Assembly: GCA_022497155.1 (NCBI GenBank)
Contig: MU385768.1
Span: 244,077 to 308,076 of the forward strand
Length of the DNA: 64,000 bases
Direction of reading: 5' to 3'
Source: Whalleya microplaca
Taxonomy: Eukaryota; Ascomycota; Sordariomycetes; Xylariales; Xylariaceae
In this document: positions 11,764 through 23,154 of the stretch, piece after piece
Numbering within the stretch: the first letter of the stretch is position 1
How the letters are laid out: every line of letters starts with the position of its first letter
The notes under the pieces: generated by a model
Databases searched by the model: none
Told to the model about the DNA's origin: nothing
The model's input: only the letters and a program-made list of their open reading frames with translations
Translations under genes and position numbers: made by a program

Positions 11764-13335
11764 ATGGCGTTTTTTCTTCGGCTGGACAGGGGCAGACTTG
11801 TTCGGCTAACTTTCACTCTTGTGTCCGTTTGTCTGTTTCTCGCCTGGCTGAACCCCAACTGGACCGATCGTTCCATCCACCAAGTGTCAAGATTTGACCC
11901 TGGACGAATTGATCTATCCGATGCCTCCCAGGTAGAAAATCTGTGCCGACAGCATAGCTGGACTCCTTTCCATGGCTCTGCACGGAGGAAGGTCTACGAT
12001 TTAATAATGGTCAATAGCGAATTGGACTGGTTGGAAATTCGACTGAACACCACCTACAATTACGTGGATTTTTTTGTCGTAGTAGAATCTAAAAAGACAT
12101 TCACTAATCACGACAAGCCATTGATCATCAAGGAGGTCAGTCCGAGGAACGATTTACTCCGGAGGCATGACATCGGAGCTCTGCCATGTATCCTGAATTG
12201 CTCCAGCTTGTGCTCTCGACAACTCCCAAACATAAAACAATAGGAGAAGTGCTAACTTAAAAATGCGAAATAGAACATGGATCGCTTCTCTGCATATCGC
12301 GATAAGATCATTTATCACAAACTTGAGATCCCGAATGGCTTCCATTCTGATCGACCTAATCCCTCGTGGGCATGGGAGGACCTCCAAAGGGATGCCACAT
12401 ATAACCAAGTACTTCCGTTTCTCGAGGGGTCGCAGGCACCTTCGTCTGGGGATGTCCTCGTCGTTGCCGATGTTGATGAGATTGTCCGCCCGGAAACATT
12501 GGTGGTGCTGAGATCCTGCAACTTTCCGCGTCGGCTTACACTCAGGAGTCATTTCTACTATTATAGCTTTCAGGTTAGTATCTGAGGTCTCTCATATTCT
12601 CATTTGGTTGGATATAGGGCCGTTCTACTTCTGGTGCATTCGCTCCCCGTCGGTATCGAACTATGCTCCCGACAACTCCAAAAAAGTGCGAAGTAGGGTA
12701 CCTAATAGCTGACACTGGAATATGCCAGTTCCAGCACAGAGGGACACAGTGGGCTCACCCCCAAGCAACATACTATCAAGGCCGGCGGACAATTTTACCC
12801 GTGAATCTACGAAACGCGGATGGTGGCATCCAACCCTTGATTCGGATGGAAAAGGTAGATTTGTGGAGTGCAGCATGGCATTGCTCGACGTGCTTTTCGA
12901 CGATAGACCAAGTTCTCAACAAACTGTCGTCCTTCTCTCATATCTGGCTGAATCAAGAGGTCTACAGAGACCGTGATCGCATTGTGGACCGCGTGAGGAA
13001 TGGGCAGGACCTTGTGAGTACTACCCTAGGTTATTCGTCACCCGTCTCAATTCTGTTTTAGGGGGGTGGGTTTTCGAATAATGAATACTCGAGATTCTCT
13101 TAGACCCAACACCCTCCCTCCTCTTATTCTTAGACCAAACTACCCAGGAAGAAGGAAAGAAAGAAAACACTGACTTCGGGTGTTATAGTGGGATCGACAA
13201 GGCGAGGAATACGAGAGGATAGAGAACAACAAGGACATTCCCTGGGCTCTGTTGAACAGATCCGACGACAGGTTCTTGTATATGTTGAACAGGGACGGTC
13301 CAAATGCCGGATTTACAGACCACCCTAGACTATAA
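11764..13335 (+). CDS. GT17-family glycosyltransferase (beta-1,4-N-acetylglucosaminyltransferase-like), type II membrane protein
   Basis: Exons 11764-12135, 12274-12573, 12729-13013 and 13189-13335 join in frame to 367 residues. Family GT17 is defined by the enzyme that adds the bisecting GlcNAc to N-glycans; the fungal members' acceptors are not known. Residues 1-11 are basic and cytosolic, and about 12-28 form a signal anchor (LTFTLVSVCLFLAWL). The conserved core runs from KVYDLIMVNSELDWLEIRLN through FFVVVESKKTFT, IIYHKLEI and WAWEDLQRDA. The acid-rich GDVLVVADVDEIVRPE follows, containing the family's DxD-like nucleotide-sugar site, then HPQATYYQG and AAWHCSTCFSTI. The acceptor of intron 2 (12728) was chosen because it keeps the spacing SFQ-FQHRGTQWAHPQ and has a CTGAC branch site. 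A shorter intron ending at the TATAG near 12,619 is also open. Probable Golgi enzyme. Confidence 0.88.
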
Positions 13336-14456
13336 CTGCACATGTCCTTCTACTTTACAACCACTCTTAGTCATCTACAAAACTGGTCATCTGAGCGACG
13401 CTCTTGGTCACGTCCAGGTCTTAGATGCACGACAGCTGTTCGAATCACAAACTGGCGGGCACTATGATTTGTTTGCATTCACATCGTCAGTCCTAACCGG
13501 GGGATGCTTCACTCAACAATGTGGCCAGACGATAATTAGCTGACTTTCGAGTTGCCGGGCTTGCAGTGTAGCTCTATGAGCCCTCGTTGCCTCTTAATAA
13601 CGCGGAATCCAATATATAGGCCGCGACAAAAAGAACAAGGGAGAAACATATAGATTCTCTTGCCTTGATCTATACGCCTGGGGACTCGTGTACCTACACT
13701 CTGTGTATGAGTACCTACGGTAGGGTACCCTCCGACATAGGCATTATTCGCTATTTTATATGATGTAGGCTAGTCACGTTACTACCAGATTACCAGTCCA
13801 CATGGCTGGGGCTGCAGCTACGGTATAGAGGAGGTTCTCCTTGGAACGGTTTGGCTAGACTCTTTCTCGATGCCTGTGTCCTCTTGCCAGGGATTTGGTT
13901 TATCAAGACTATCTCAGCATAATGTGATGGTCAATATGAACTCAATAGGACGCTGTCAAGGACGATAGCCCAGTTAGAGCTATGAAACTTGCTCGATGTT
14001 ACCACTTATATCACACCACAGCTAAACCCTAGTTATTCTGCGTGGTTTACACGTATGTTGATTACGGAATACAGTGGGAGTTATATTACTAGCTGTGGTG
14101 CGGATAATGATATAGGTGAAGGAGTCAAGGTTTATTCAGACATCACATATCACCCTATGGAAGGAAGATGTAACCGGACCTAAGGTACCCTAGGTAGTTT
14201 GAGTGTGCATCAGATTGTATCAAGTTGAATAGGAAAGTGCAGCCTTTTACTAGTCCTCTATGAAACGTTATACTTTAAGAGCCTACGGACGTACCAACCC
14301 TATGGCCATCGTTGCCCGCAACCACTCTAGGTTAGATACCTTTTCTCTTCTTTATTTCCTGCAGTTCGTTTCTGTCGTGCATTTCACCAGTTCGCCCATT
14401 GAAGCAAGAGACCAGAAGAATAAGAAGCAAATCTACAGCGTCACAAACCTTGAGCA
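13336..14456. other. intergenic region
   Basis: I see no supported gene. Short open frames (for example near 13,990-14,180 and 14,260-14,455) have no family features, and the latter overlaps the promoter and leader of the CVNH gene. Several GGTACC/TAGGTA motifs occur (about 13,690-13,730 and 14,180-14,200). Confidence 0.45.
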
Positions 14457-15091
14457 ATGACAGCTCCACGCAATATCCTGACCGTGGCCCTTGCAGTCGT
14501 CGGAGCTGGCAAACTGGCAGATGCTCAGGACTTCATTACCAACTGCACCTGGCAGGCCGGTATCCTCTCGGGCAGCTTTCTCGGCATGTATTGCAACAAT
14601 GACGACTGGGAACATTTCTATTACGACTGGACTTGGTGAGTTCCATCCATGCCCTTCTAGACTATGTCAACTCGTGCACTGCCCACTAATATCATGCCAC
14701 AACACATAGGCTGGATACAAACTCCTGTCTAATCAACAATGGTGGCCAGCTCGTCGCTTATGGCAGGCATGTTGACCTCAACTTATTACGCACTTAGGAG
14801 ACGAAACATCATGCTGACATCACGTAGTGGAGGTTATCGGACATCTTGTCAAGACTGTGCCGTCCGGGGAAGTAGTGTCGACTACTTCTTGACTTGTGAC
14901 TGCCTCAATACTGCGAACCAGGTTACTTCTACCTCATATGACCTCAGTAAGTAAAGGGTCTCTATGAACATAAGCTATGCACTGGAAATGCTGACTCATT
15001 TATCCTTCAAGACCGCGCTATCTGGAATCATAACGGCTCATTGGGTTGCTTCGATCACATTGGCAACAAGACTAGGGATGGTCCTTTTTAA
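14457..15091 (+). CDS. secreted CVNH (cyanovirin-N homology) lectin-like protein
   Basis: Exons 14457-14635, 14710-14766, 14828-14946 and 15012-15091 give 144 residues. Residues 1 to about 23 (ILTVALAVVGAGKLADA) look like a signal peptide ending before QDF. The mature part is a single CVNH domain. Its paired blocks are NCTWQAGILSGSFLGMYC, LDTNSCLINNGGQLVAYGSG, YRTSCQDCAVRGSSVDYFLT, CDCLN and YDLNRAIWNHNGSLGC. CVNH proteins bind mannose-type glycans; in fungi they occur alone or fused to other domains, and biological roles are poorly known. The second intron begins with GC, not GT (AG|GCATGT, 14767), and ends at a normal TAG with a CTGAC branch site. Without it the domain is interrupted, so I regard it as a real GC-AG intron. 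Splicing of a four-exon secreted protein this small is plausible but should be confirmed. Confidence 0.85.
14767..14827 (+). other. GC-AG intron in the CVNH gene
   Basis: The 61-base intron starts GCATGT after exon end GGCAG and ends CACGTAG. A GCTGAC branch site lies about 14 bases before the acceptor. Removing it joins VAYG to SGGYRTSCQDC, exactly the CVNH pattern. No GT donor nearby gives an open frame that keeps the domain. Confidence 0.78.
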
Positions 15092-15713
15092 TAGTAACGA
15101 TAGTGCGATGATATATATCAGGTATGAAGCAGATTAGCCAGGTCGTACAGACATCTTCGCGAACACATTAAAGAGGCAGGTAGGTATATATTATTGCTCC
15201 TGTTGTAGAAACATGTTGGCGGATACCATGAACAATACATCATGATCTTTGATCTCATTTTCTGTGTTTGTCTGGGATTGAGCGACATATGGCAAGATCC
15301 GTGACATCAAGCATGACAAGACATAATTATAACTTCCTCGCTTAAGTAATACACTATACACCAGTATTTTTGTATGTATTTAAGTTCAGGGGGATGGACA
15401 TCCTTGAGTGGATCGTGGGTCTCTCATCTCTCGCCGTGGGTCCTGCCCTCTGGACATGGTCCAGCGTTGCATTGGAATAGTTACCTTAATCAGGAAAGAG
15501 CTTTGTTCACCAGGGCTTGTCTATTTATCAATGGAATCTTCCGCTCCTTAATGCGAAGCGAAGCGAACCAGGTACTGGGTAATAAAAGCTCGATCCATTC
15601 CCGCGTTGCTGACGCCCTCTCTACCAGAAGACCAGTTTCTCAGGTATTGTCTTTCTCTCTATGTCACTCTTTTAACTAAACCTATTACCCCTATACAACG
15701 TTTGCCCTTCATA
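15092..15713. other. intergenic region
   Basis: This holds the 3' region of the CVNH gene and the promoter of the next secreted-protein gene. A pyrimidine-rich stretch at about 15,600-15,700 precedes the start. Open frames here show no protein features. Confidence 0.5.
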
Positions 15714-16386
15714 ATGAGAGTCCCATCGCCTTTACACCTCGCCGCCTTCCTGGCTGGACTCTGCGCTGTGTCCGCAAGGGGCGTCCCTAATCTACGTCAC
15801 CCGCATCCTTACATCGCAACATCGGACCACCGCGCCCGAACGACGGGTACCGGTCCTAAAGGCTTCCTTACACGGGATGATGCTGTTATGCCCGGTGCAG
15901 TGAAGTTCCAGGCCGCATCCTCTGCAGACGGCACGGTGAACAGTGCCTGCTTAGCTGTATGTTTGCCCTTGCGATACGCTCTGAGCATAGACATGCTAAC
16001 AGTTCCTAGGACACAACAGCTTCTGTGGCAGACTGCCAGGCTGTTATCGGTGATATCAGAGACAACAATGGCACGATCGTAAGCTACATACGGCATTTTA
16101 TTACCTGTTTAATCCATACCTATAAACAATAACTAACGTGCGAGCGCTGCAGTCTGTGGCACCTGGACTTTGTCTCAATTGGTGGGAAGGTGGCTGTATG
16201 GCCAGTGTTTGTGGAAGAGGTCAAGTATACTCGGAAAACTCGGGAGTGATCGCGGATACCATGACAAACTTTATCCTGGACACTTGTATCAGCAACGGCA
16301 AGAGTGGTGCTGCCGCAGACTGCGGGGATTTCACTGGCAGCTGTGGGACGTACAGACTATCTCTACAGACGTATGAGGGTCTATGA
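15714..16386 (+). CDS. small secreted eight-cysteine protein (effector-like), family not assigned
   Basis: Exons 15714-15956, 16010-16078 and 16153-16386 join in frame to 181 residues. Residues 1 to about 20 (LHLAAFLAGLCAVSARG) form a signal peptide. A basic, Pro/His-containing pro-like stretch (residues 21-65) contains no cysteine. The rest has eight cysteines, seen in blocks SAC, VADC, PGLCLNWWEGGC, MASVC, ILDTC, AAADC and TGSC. The arrangement with GTISVAPGLCLNW and IADTMTNFILDTC resembles in a general way fungal secreted families such as Hce2 or KP4-like proteins. I cannot place it in either, and the resemblance is only cysteine spacing. The neighbour upstream is also a small secreted protein in the same orientation. 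Introns have normal sites, with branch sites CTAAC and CTAAC/T. Function unknown. Confidence 0.75.
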
Positions 16387-17350
16387 GGCCATCTATCTAT
16401 CTTGAAGGGACTACTTGCATATGCACCTTCTATAATACAACATATATACATGACGTACTAATAATGATACTTGTTAAACAGCCAATACTACCAGATAGGC
16501 GAGTAGAGGACCTGACTATATATTGCACATTCAGACTACGCAGAGACTGTAAGACAGGAGAATCAGTCTCAAGAGCTGTCAAGTCCTAGACACATGCTTC
16601 TTAACCACAATTCAGTGGCTTTCCAGCAGCCCTTGTCTCAACAGTGTATAGTAATTTCTTCTGTTATCGGCTCGGCTGGTATACGGAGGACTCAGATGTC
16701 ATAGTCATGGGGATGCTATAGAAGAATAGTAAAAAATACCCGGCATAATCAATTCATCGTCACAATTATAATGTTATTCGGACCATATCGACGAACTTGT
16801 AGAGATGTTTCCTACGCAGTGCTACTTATGCCTATGGCATCTAAGAGCTGGTCTCTAGATGGATTACCGGACTGTACAAGGTATCGCAAGATAGGGGTAA
16901 ATTCTAGTCTAGGAGAAGTACATGTTTGAAGTCTTTGCCAAGCTATGCACCGATAATCTTACTTTCGACGAGGTTTCTTTGCCCGCAGAATCTAATATGT
17001 GTGTAAACAGCTAGTAAGTACTGGCTAAAGGAATCTTATAATGCAACGAGGAACATATATTTGTTAGCAATTGAAGTCACCATCATTTGTCGTCGTTCAC
17101 CGATAATGAAGACTATAGCGTGACTACAGCGAGTGCAGATGGACTCGATAATCCTTTCGGCCTTATTGGTTGGATCTTTTCGAAAGATTAATAGGGGCGT
17201 GGGGGAAAGTAGAAAATGGCTTGATAGGCGTTACTCTTCAAAGCATAGCTACATGGCTAAGTTTAAGGTTAATAACATTAATACTGTATTCCTGGAGAAT
17301 AAACATATAGCAATGTTGAGCGTGCCGCCTGGTCGGACCATATATGACTG
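16387..17350. other. convergent intergenic region
   Basis: This lies between the stops of the secreted-protein gene (+) and the dehydrogenase gene (-). It is fairly AT-rich and holds nothing recognisable; the open frame across 17,133-17,480 on the plus strand is partly the complement of the dehydrogenase C-terminus. Confidence 0.5.
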
Positions 17351-19357
17351 TTATTTCTTGTTAGCTAGAAGAATCTCAGATTCGATAGCCTCTCCTAAGG
17401 TTTTAGTTGTTCCTTTCCCACCCATGTCTGCTGTAATTACGTCTGCATCCCCCTTTGCCAAGACGTTTTCGATTGCCTGAAGTATCGCGCTAGCTGCATC
17501 CTGAAAACCAAAGTGTTGTAGCATCATCTGACCAGCCCAAATCATGCCAACTGGGTTCGCAATACCTTTGCCGGCAATATCCGGCGCACTGCCATGGACG
17601 GGCTATAATACAATATAGGGTTAGCAACTAGTCCCCTTGGAGATTTCTGAGCCATCCTGTGCAATCGATCATAAAGGGCATACCACATTGAAGTAATGTG
17701 TTCGGGAGCGAATTACTGCCTAGCCCGCTAAATAAGGAAAGAAAATATCCCGGGGACTAACCTCGAAGAGACTTGGAAACTTTCTACCCGGGTTGATATT
17801 TCCAGACGGTGCAATTCCAATTGTGCCTGTGCAGGCAGGACCAAGATCCGAGAGAATGTCCCCAAATAAGTTGCTCCCGACGACCACGTCAAAGATGTTA
17901 GGTCGTTGGACGAAATGTGCTGTGAGAATGTCGATATGGTACTTGTCTACATCCACGTCAGGATAGCTATGTGCCATTTCTCGGACGCGAGAGTCCCAGT
18001 AGGGCACTATGCGCAATCCAGGATCAGCAAATGCGTTGCTGGCCAAAGTCTGAGAGTGGCGGCGAGTCACATACTGGTGATACTGATTCCATTGCTTTTC
18101 GTGGCACTAGTGAGTCGCTTTCGAGGCCGACTCTGGGCTAGGTCAAAAGCGTACCGGAGCACTCTATCGACACCAGTCCTGGTCACTACAGTGGATAAAG
18201 TTAGTATTGATTAATTGGAAATCGATTTGGGAAGATCTCCGATGCTTGAGGGCCTTGCTCGAGGATCCCAAAGCCTCGGATTACAGAGTTGTACCAATGA
18301 TAGAAATCCCGTCCCAGGGAAAATTAAGGGGACGAGAATGTGCATGAGAATCGACGATCTGCATACTACTTACTGACTGTTTCCTGGATCACCGTTTCCC
18401 TATCCGTACCCTCGAATATCTTACCTCCGATGCTGCAGGATACAGAGTTAATGTTTCTCTTTCGGATCAAACACGAACAACTATGAGTTTCATAGAAGAC
18501 ATAACAGTTAAGGGATACCGGGTATCTTCTTATGAAACATCGCTGGTGAACAGATACAGAAGGGAACAGACAAGCCCCCGATGCTGCTTACCTGCTATAT
18601 TCACCTTCGGTGTTTTCTCGAACAATCCAGAAATCAATGTCTCCCGGCTTGCGATTAGCTAAGGGGCATTTGACACCAGGCATCAGCCGGCATGGGCGAA
18701 GATTGATGTATTGATCAAACTCGCGCCTGAACTTCAGAAGACTTCCCCAGAGCGAAACATCATCAGGAACTGAATCAGGCCAACCTACGGCACCAAAGTA
18801 GATGGCGTCGAAGTTGAGGAGCGTCTTTTTCCAGTCAGACGGTAACACTTTACTCAAAAGGGTCAGTAAAGAGTATACGGGTTTTTTTTTTTTTTGCTTT
18901 ATCCCAGACGCCTCAAATCCTAGAACCTGGGCTTTGGGAGCATCCTAGGTGCGTAGCTCTTGGGAGAGTCCGTGACAAGGTATGATATAGCATTCGGGTG
19001 GGAATACTCACTGTCCCCGTGTTTGTTGTAGAAGGAGCAACTGGCAAAGTCGAAAGTCTCGAAGACCAATTTTATGTTGAACGTCTTTGCCACAGCTTGA
19101 AGACATCGGACGCCACTGCGGTATCCAGAAATCAGTATTTGCTCTTCTCAGGCAAAGCAACGAATAGCCGAGAAGTCTGAGTGGAGAGGTCTGATTTCAA
19201 AATGGTATCTCGTAACTACATCCCAATAGGAGATGTATACTCGTGGGCTAAAGGAAACGAGTGTTAGATTGGGCTCCGAATATGCTTACTACGGCATTAC
19301 TTCAGTTCCAATACCATCACCTGGAATAACGGCAATCTTCAATGGTCCGTCGGCCAT
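17351..19357 (-). CDS. tartrate dehydrogenase / isopropylmalate dehydrogenase-family decarboxylating oxidoreductase
   Basis: Seven exons on the minus strand (19357-19290, 19115-19012, 18847-18592, 18432-18374, 18185-18075, 18006-17762, 17602-17351) join in frame to 364 residues, the family's usual size. These NAD- and Mn/Mg-dependent enzymes oxidise and decarboxylate 2-hydroxy acids. Landmarks are LKIAVIPGDGIGTEVMP (N-terminal nucleotide fold), NFDAIYFGAVGWP, VSLWGSLLKFRREFDQYINL, IVRENTEGEYS and SIGGKIFEGT. They are followed by PYWDSRVREMA, DKYHIDILTAHFV, SNLFGDILSDLGPACTGTIG and PVHGSAPDIAGKGIANP. WGSLLKFRREFDQ and RPCRLMPGV are typical of the tartrate dehydrogenase/decarboxylase branch, not of LeuB. 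Acceptors for exons 2 and 3 were chosen to restore GVRCLQAV and HGDMLPSDW. The codon spanning intron 1 reads Tyr where relatives usually have Glu. The upstream neighbour in transcription order is a co-oriented transporter. Substrate is inferred. Confidence 0.9.
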
Positions 19358-20303
19358 ATCGACTCTGAGTCTTAGTCCAATGTCAATATTCGCAAGGAGA
19401 CTATATACTGAAATTCGCATGTAACATTCAATGGTCAAGAGGCTGTTCATTTATATGCTAGACTTGCCTATCTTATGAGGTAGTCCCGGTAAAAGTAACG
19501 CCCGACCAAGGAGCTGCATCCCCGCACCGACTATACTGACGGACTAGACCAAGTCCGACCACTCTATGAGATCTCCAATAGTTTCCCCACGGTGAGCATA
19601 CTCCACTAAGCTTGCTTACTCTATACAGCATAAGACTTAAGACTATGGGGAGAACTCTCGACTATCAGCGTTCTGAAAATCAGATGGTATGAAAGATTCA
19701 TTAGCCCAAGTTTAGTTTTCTTAATGTCTAGTGAATATCTGATAAGGTCATAGTATTGAATTTGCTATTACAAGGGGAAGAAGGGCGAGTAAACAGACCT
19801 CGAGTTGGTGAAGTGATTTTACGAGCGTCGTGATAATAAACACGATATATGTATGTTTAACACAGTTATACGGCTATAAACCCTTAAGATACACATATCC
19901 AGACTCAGGTTCTTCGAGAAGTTTAGATTAAGGGAAATCACAGGTATGTTGCCAACCAATTATTGCACTGTATTCAATTTTAGAGGTGGCAGTTTCTTCT
20001 TTTCGCCACACCCCTGTCTACATCCAATGTTATGTTTTTTCTCATTCACTGTCCAAAGCTACTTCATTATACCTCTATCACTTTATCAGTTTGGTGATAT
20101 CGTAATGTCCCGCTCCTGTCTAGCTCCAGCCAGCAGTATGCATAGCTATGCAGTACTGCTAGTATGAATATAATGGCATTGCCCTCCGAGCCACGGAGAA
20201 GACGGAGTAGATATAACTTCGTTGCTTTTAGTGCCTGTCCATAGGCAGCGCTGAATTGCAACCGTCGAAGAGGTAGTCAGTGCACACCAGAAGACCAACG
20301 TAT
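19358..20303. other. intergenic region, dehydrogenase promoter and transporter 3' end
   Basis: No coding frame is supported. A GCGGGG hexamer (complement of 19,520-19,525) lies about 165 bases upstream of the dehydrogenase start. It fits the SYGGRG consensus of the fungal carbon-catabolite repressor CreA/Cre1; one hexamer is weak evidence. Confidence 0.4.
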
Positions 20304-22533
20304 TCATCTTTCGAAACCTTCCCCCGCGATGCGACTCATCTCAGCGTCCAGGAAGGCCTGTGGACGGTTACGCTGGATCATATCAGTCTTTCCAATGACA
20401 AACCAAGACCGGTTATGTATGAAGATCTGATCCATCTGCAGCATTATGAGTCAGTCAGTTCTATTCAAGTGAAGTCCCGGGGGTAGATTCTTGAGCCCCG
20501 GGGTCCTGATTAAGTTCGATGTCACCTTGCTAGGGGAGGGGAGGGGTTGGTAAAGACAACTGAAATACACATACATCCTCAAGTGTACGTCGCGACGTTT
20601 CAGGATAGAAGCAGAACACGATGGGGAAATAAGTGAAGCATATAACTGCGAAGACTAATGTTTGTTAATACAAGCAGGGTGTGCCTATGCGGAGAATCAA
20701 AGGGGCGTACTGAGATAAAAGGCCCAATGGAGGTTGTCGATGCCAACCTTTGTAAATTGTACAACTACGAAGCCCATAAGCCAGTTCGTAGCCGTAGCAG
20801 CTGCGGCACCTCGGCTACGCCAGCCCAGCGAATTCACCTCCGCGGAGTATACCCATGGAACACCACCCCAGGTTGGGGCGAAAACCACATGGTAAAGGAT
20901 GAACATTGTAACCGTTACGATACCCATCTGGTCACCGCTTAGCTTGAATATGCAGAGACTTTGGCATTTCCGGGCGAACCCACTGTTCTCATTCTTGAAT
21001 GTTCCTCCTCTCCCACCTTGAGACACAGCGCGGAGACAAGGTGGCAGGAAGACATTGCCAGCGACCCCAGAAGCATTAGCCTGTGTTATCGTTAACGCGG
21101 GTAGGGTTATAGATGTAGGATGACTCACCTACGACGCCCAACGCGGTCTATGACAAGGATACTACAGAAGGCAGCTGCGAGATACACAGTTCCACTAACT
21201 GCCGTAAGTAGCCGGCTCATTTGCTGATCGAAACCGACATTCTCCTGGAGTAGCGTTGGGAGATAGAAGCCTAGGGGGAAATATCAGTTATCGATGCGGG
21301 GCAGCGTCAGGATATCCCTACCTAACGCATTAATACCACTGAATTGCTGCATGAACTGTGTACCACAGGACAGCAAGAGGCGGCGAAAGTTCTGTGTCTT
21401 GTCTCGATGGCGTAACACGTCCGTTGTAGAAACACAGCTCTCCCGCTCGATCTGAATAGCGGCCTTGATTGAACGATATTCTGCAGTCACTACAGGATTG
21501 TCAATGCTATCACTGTCGGCAGCATCATTCAGTCTCATGATGACCTGCAGCGCAGCCTCATCACGACCATGGAGCAACAACCATCTAGGCGACTCTGGAA
21601 CAAAAAGTAGAACTGGAAATATAACGACGGGGAATATAAGCTGCAAAGCGAGAGGAAATCGCCACTGCCACGCGCCGCTTTGGAAGTAAAGGGCATAGCT
21701 TATCCAGTTAGCCAGACAAAAGCACGAAACGTTAGAAGATGCTCCGATGACGAGCAAGCGCCCACGCACTGTAACATCAGGAGTCAGTAGGTACTCATGC
21801 TAAACGGGTCGAAACTTATCGGGAGCTATAAGGTCTATTTGGGAGCTTTGTCTCCTATATACCCATTGGGAATCACTGCACTTAAACAGAAGGGACACGG
21901 ATGACACCAGTGGTACTTACGATTTGAGTGTGCACATTCGGCTAGGTAAACTGGACTCATCGTAGAAGTGATACCAATGCCCATACCATTGACAAAACGT
22001 CCCATGACCATCTGGGGCAAGCTCCACGAGAGGAACTGTAGAGTAGCACCTATCACGTTGCAGACGTGGCCGAAGACGATCGCCTTTTTCCGCCCAGCCC
22101 TATCGCCAAGAAGGAAAGCCATAATGGCGCCGACGAAAGCCCCAAGCTGATGGCCCATTGCGGTATTAGCTAAGTTCGCATAACATCTGCAATATCTCGA
22201 GATATCAAGAAACATCTTACCAGGAAACAGCTTGTCACGGCGCCAGAAACATTCCCGTCCTCTATTTGCGGAAACAGGCGTTGGAAGTCTGCCGAAACTA
22301 GCACGCCAGCAAAGACACCCTAAGTCTGCGTAAGTTGTCTAACTCTCAACTGATAAGTATTCCATACCTGACAATAGCCAAACCAACACGCAGATACTGG
22401 AAGAGGAAGAGAAAGGTCAGTGTTAGTGCGTGTATCGTTTCACTTCATCCGGGGACCTCGTACCCGCATCAACTAGTGTTATCAAGGCAATGAGCCTGTT
22501 GCCGGTCACACGATGCGGAAAAGACATTATCAT
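20304..22533 (-). CDS. MFS sugar transporter-family permease (12-TM type)
   Basis: Ten exons on the minus strand (22533-22464, 22396-22368, 22319-22221, 22146-21921, 21768-21322, 21270-21129, 21080-21017, 20942-20711, 20654-20575, 20435-20304) join in frame to 506 residues. This is the normal length for fungal sugar/H+ symporters. Signatures in order are FGYCQGVFAGVL (TM1 loop), the loop 2-3 motif LLGDRAGRKKAIVFG, MVMGRFVNGMGIGITS, PVYLAECA and FVPESPRWLLLHGRDEA. QFMQQFSGINALGFYLPTLL (TM7 region), LVIDRVGRR, WVYSAEV and the closing FYPETSRRTLEDMDQIF follow. The exon 7/8 boundary (AAG|GTGGGA ... TTCAAG|CTAAGC) is the least certain. The usual GYDQ is GYCQ here. Substrate cannot be told; hexose, disaccharide and sugar-acid carriers share these motifs. 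It lies about 950 bases upstream of the dehydrogenase on the same strand. Confidence 0.88.
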
Positions 22534-23154
22534 GATTGTAGAGAGGCATGAAATCCTAATAAAAAAGCAACCGAGCAGAAGTTTAATACGAGATCACTGA
22601 AGCCTGAAATGGCATATGTAGGAAGTGTGTACAGATGCAAGATTGAATGCAATGTCAGTTGGTCCGTATGCGGTGCCCTTGGAAGGACCAATCAGCGGGG
22701 TTCATAACATATTGTACATCCCATGCACCAACGGGGCCATACCCCCCTGTGGATATTACAATCCCATTGTAACCCTATAGGTATGTTGCAGTGACTCAGC
22801 ATGTGCAAAGGTGACGCTTATTCAGCATGGGAAGATAGAGAAGAAGAAAAAGAACATAAGAAACGACCGAAGCAGCGCTTGGGTGTTTAGAAATTAATGG
22901 CCGTTTCCTTTATCTTAATTTTTTCCCCCTCAATTGACATCAAAAATTACGAAAGTGGCTAGGCTGGTAGGCCATTACCTGAAGAGCCTGTAACAACTGA
23001 AGGTTAGACAGGTACATGCATATATTATATTCAACTAGAATGTAGCCAAGCCATAGTAAACGTTATATGTTCAAAACGCACCAATTTGGCCAATGGACAC
23101 ATCTGAGGACGTGAATATGCCAAATATTATGTCCGCGCCCTCAGTGGGTTGTTA
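22534..23154. other. intergenic region, MFS promoter and cytochrome-gene 3' end
   Basis: No gene is seen. Apart from the CCAAT/GCGGGG site, there is a pyrimidine-rich stretch (TTAATTTTTTCCCCCTCAATT near 22,916-22,936). Confidence 0.5.
22688..22700. promoter_or_regulatory. CCAAT box next to a CreA-type GCGGGG hexamer, upstream of the MFS gene
   Basis: CCAATCAGCGGGG lies about 155-167 bases upstream of the transporter start. CCAAT is the Hap-complex core and GCGGGG fits SYGGRG. Both are common by chance, so this is a suggestion only. Confidence 0.3.

Noticed and set aside
12620..12728. Extra exon sequence in the GT17 gene if intron 2 ended at the TATAG near 12,619
   Set aside because: It is in frame, but would insert 36 residues into the conserved SFQ..HRG..WAHPQ spacing; the CTGAC branch site before 12,728 fits the longer intron better.
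17133..17480. 115-codon plus-strand frame downstream of the eight-cysteine gene
   Set aside because: Its second half is the complement of the dehydrogenase C-terminal exon and its first half shows no protein features.
18881..18897. T-run (complement A-run) inside the dehydrogenase region as a sign of a retrocopy
   Set aside because: It lies within an intron and the gene has six introns, so it is not a processed copy.
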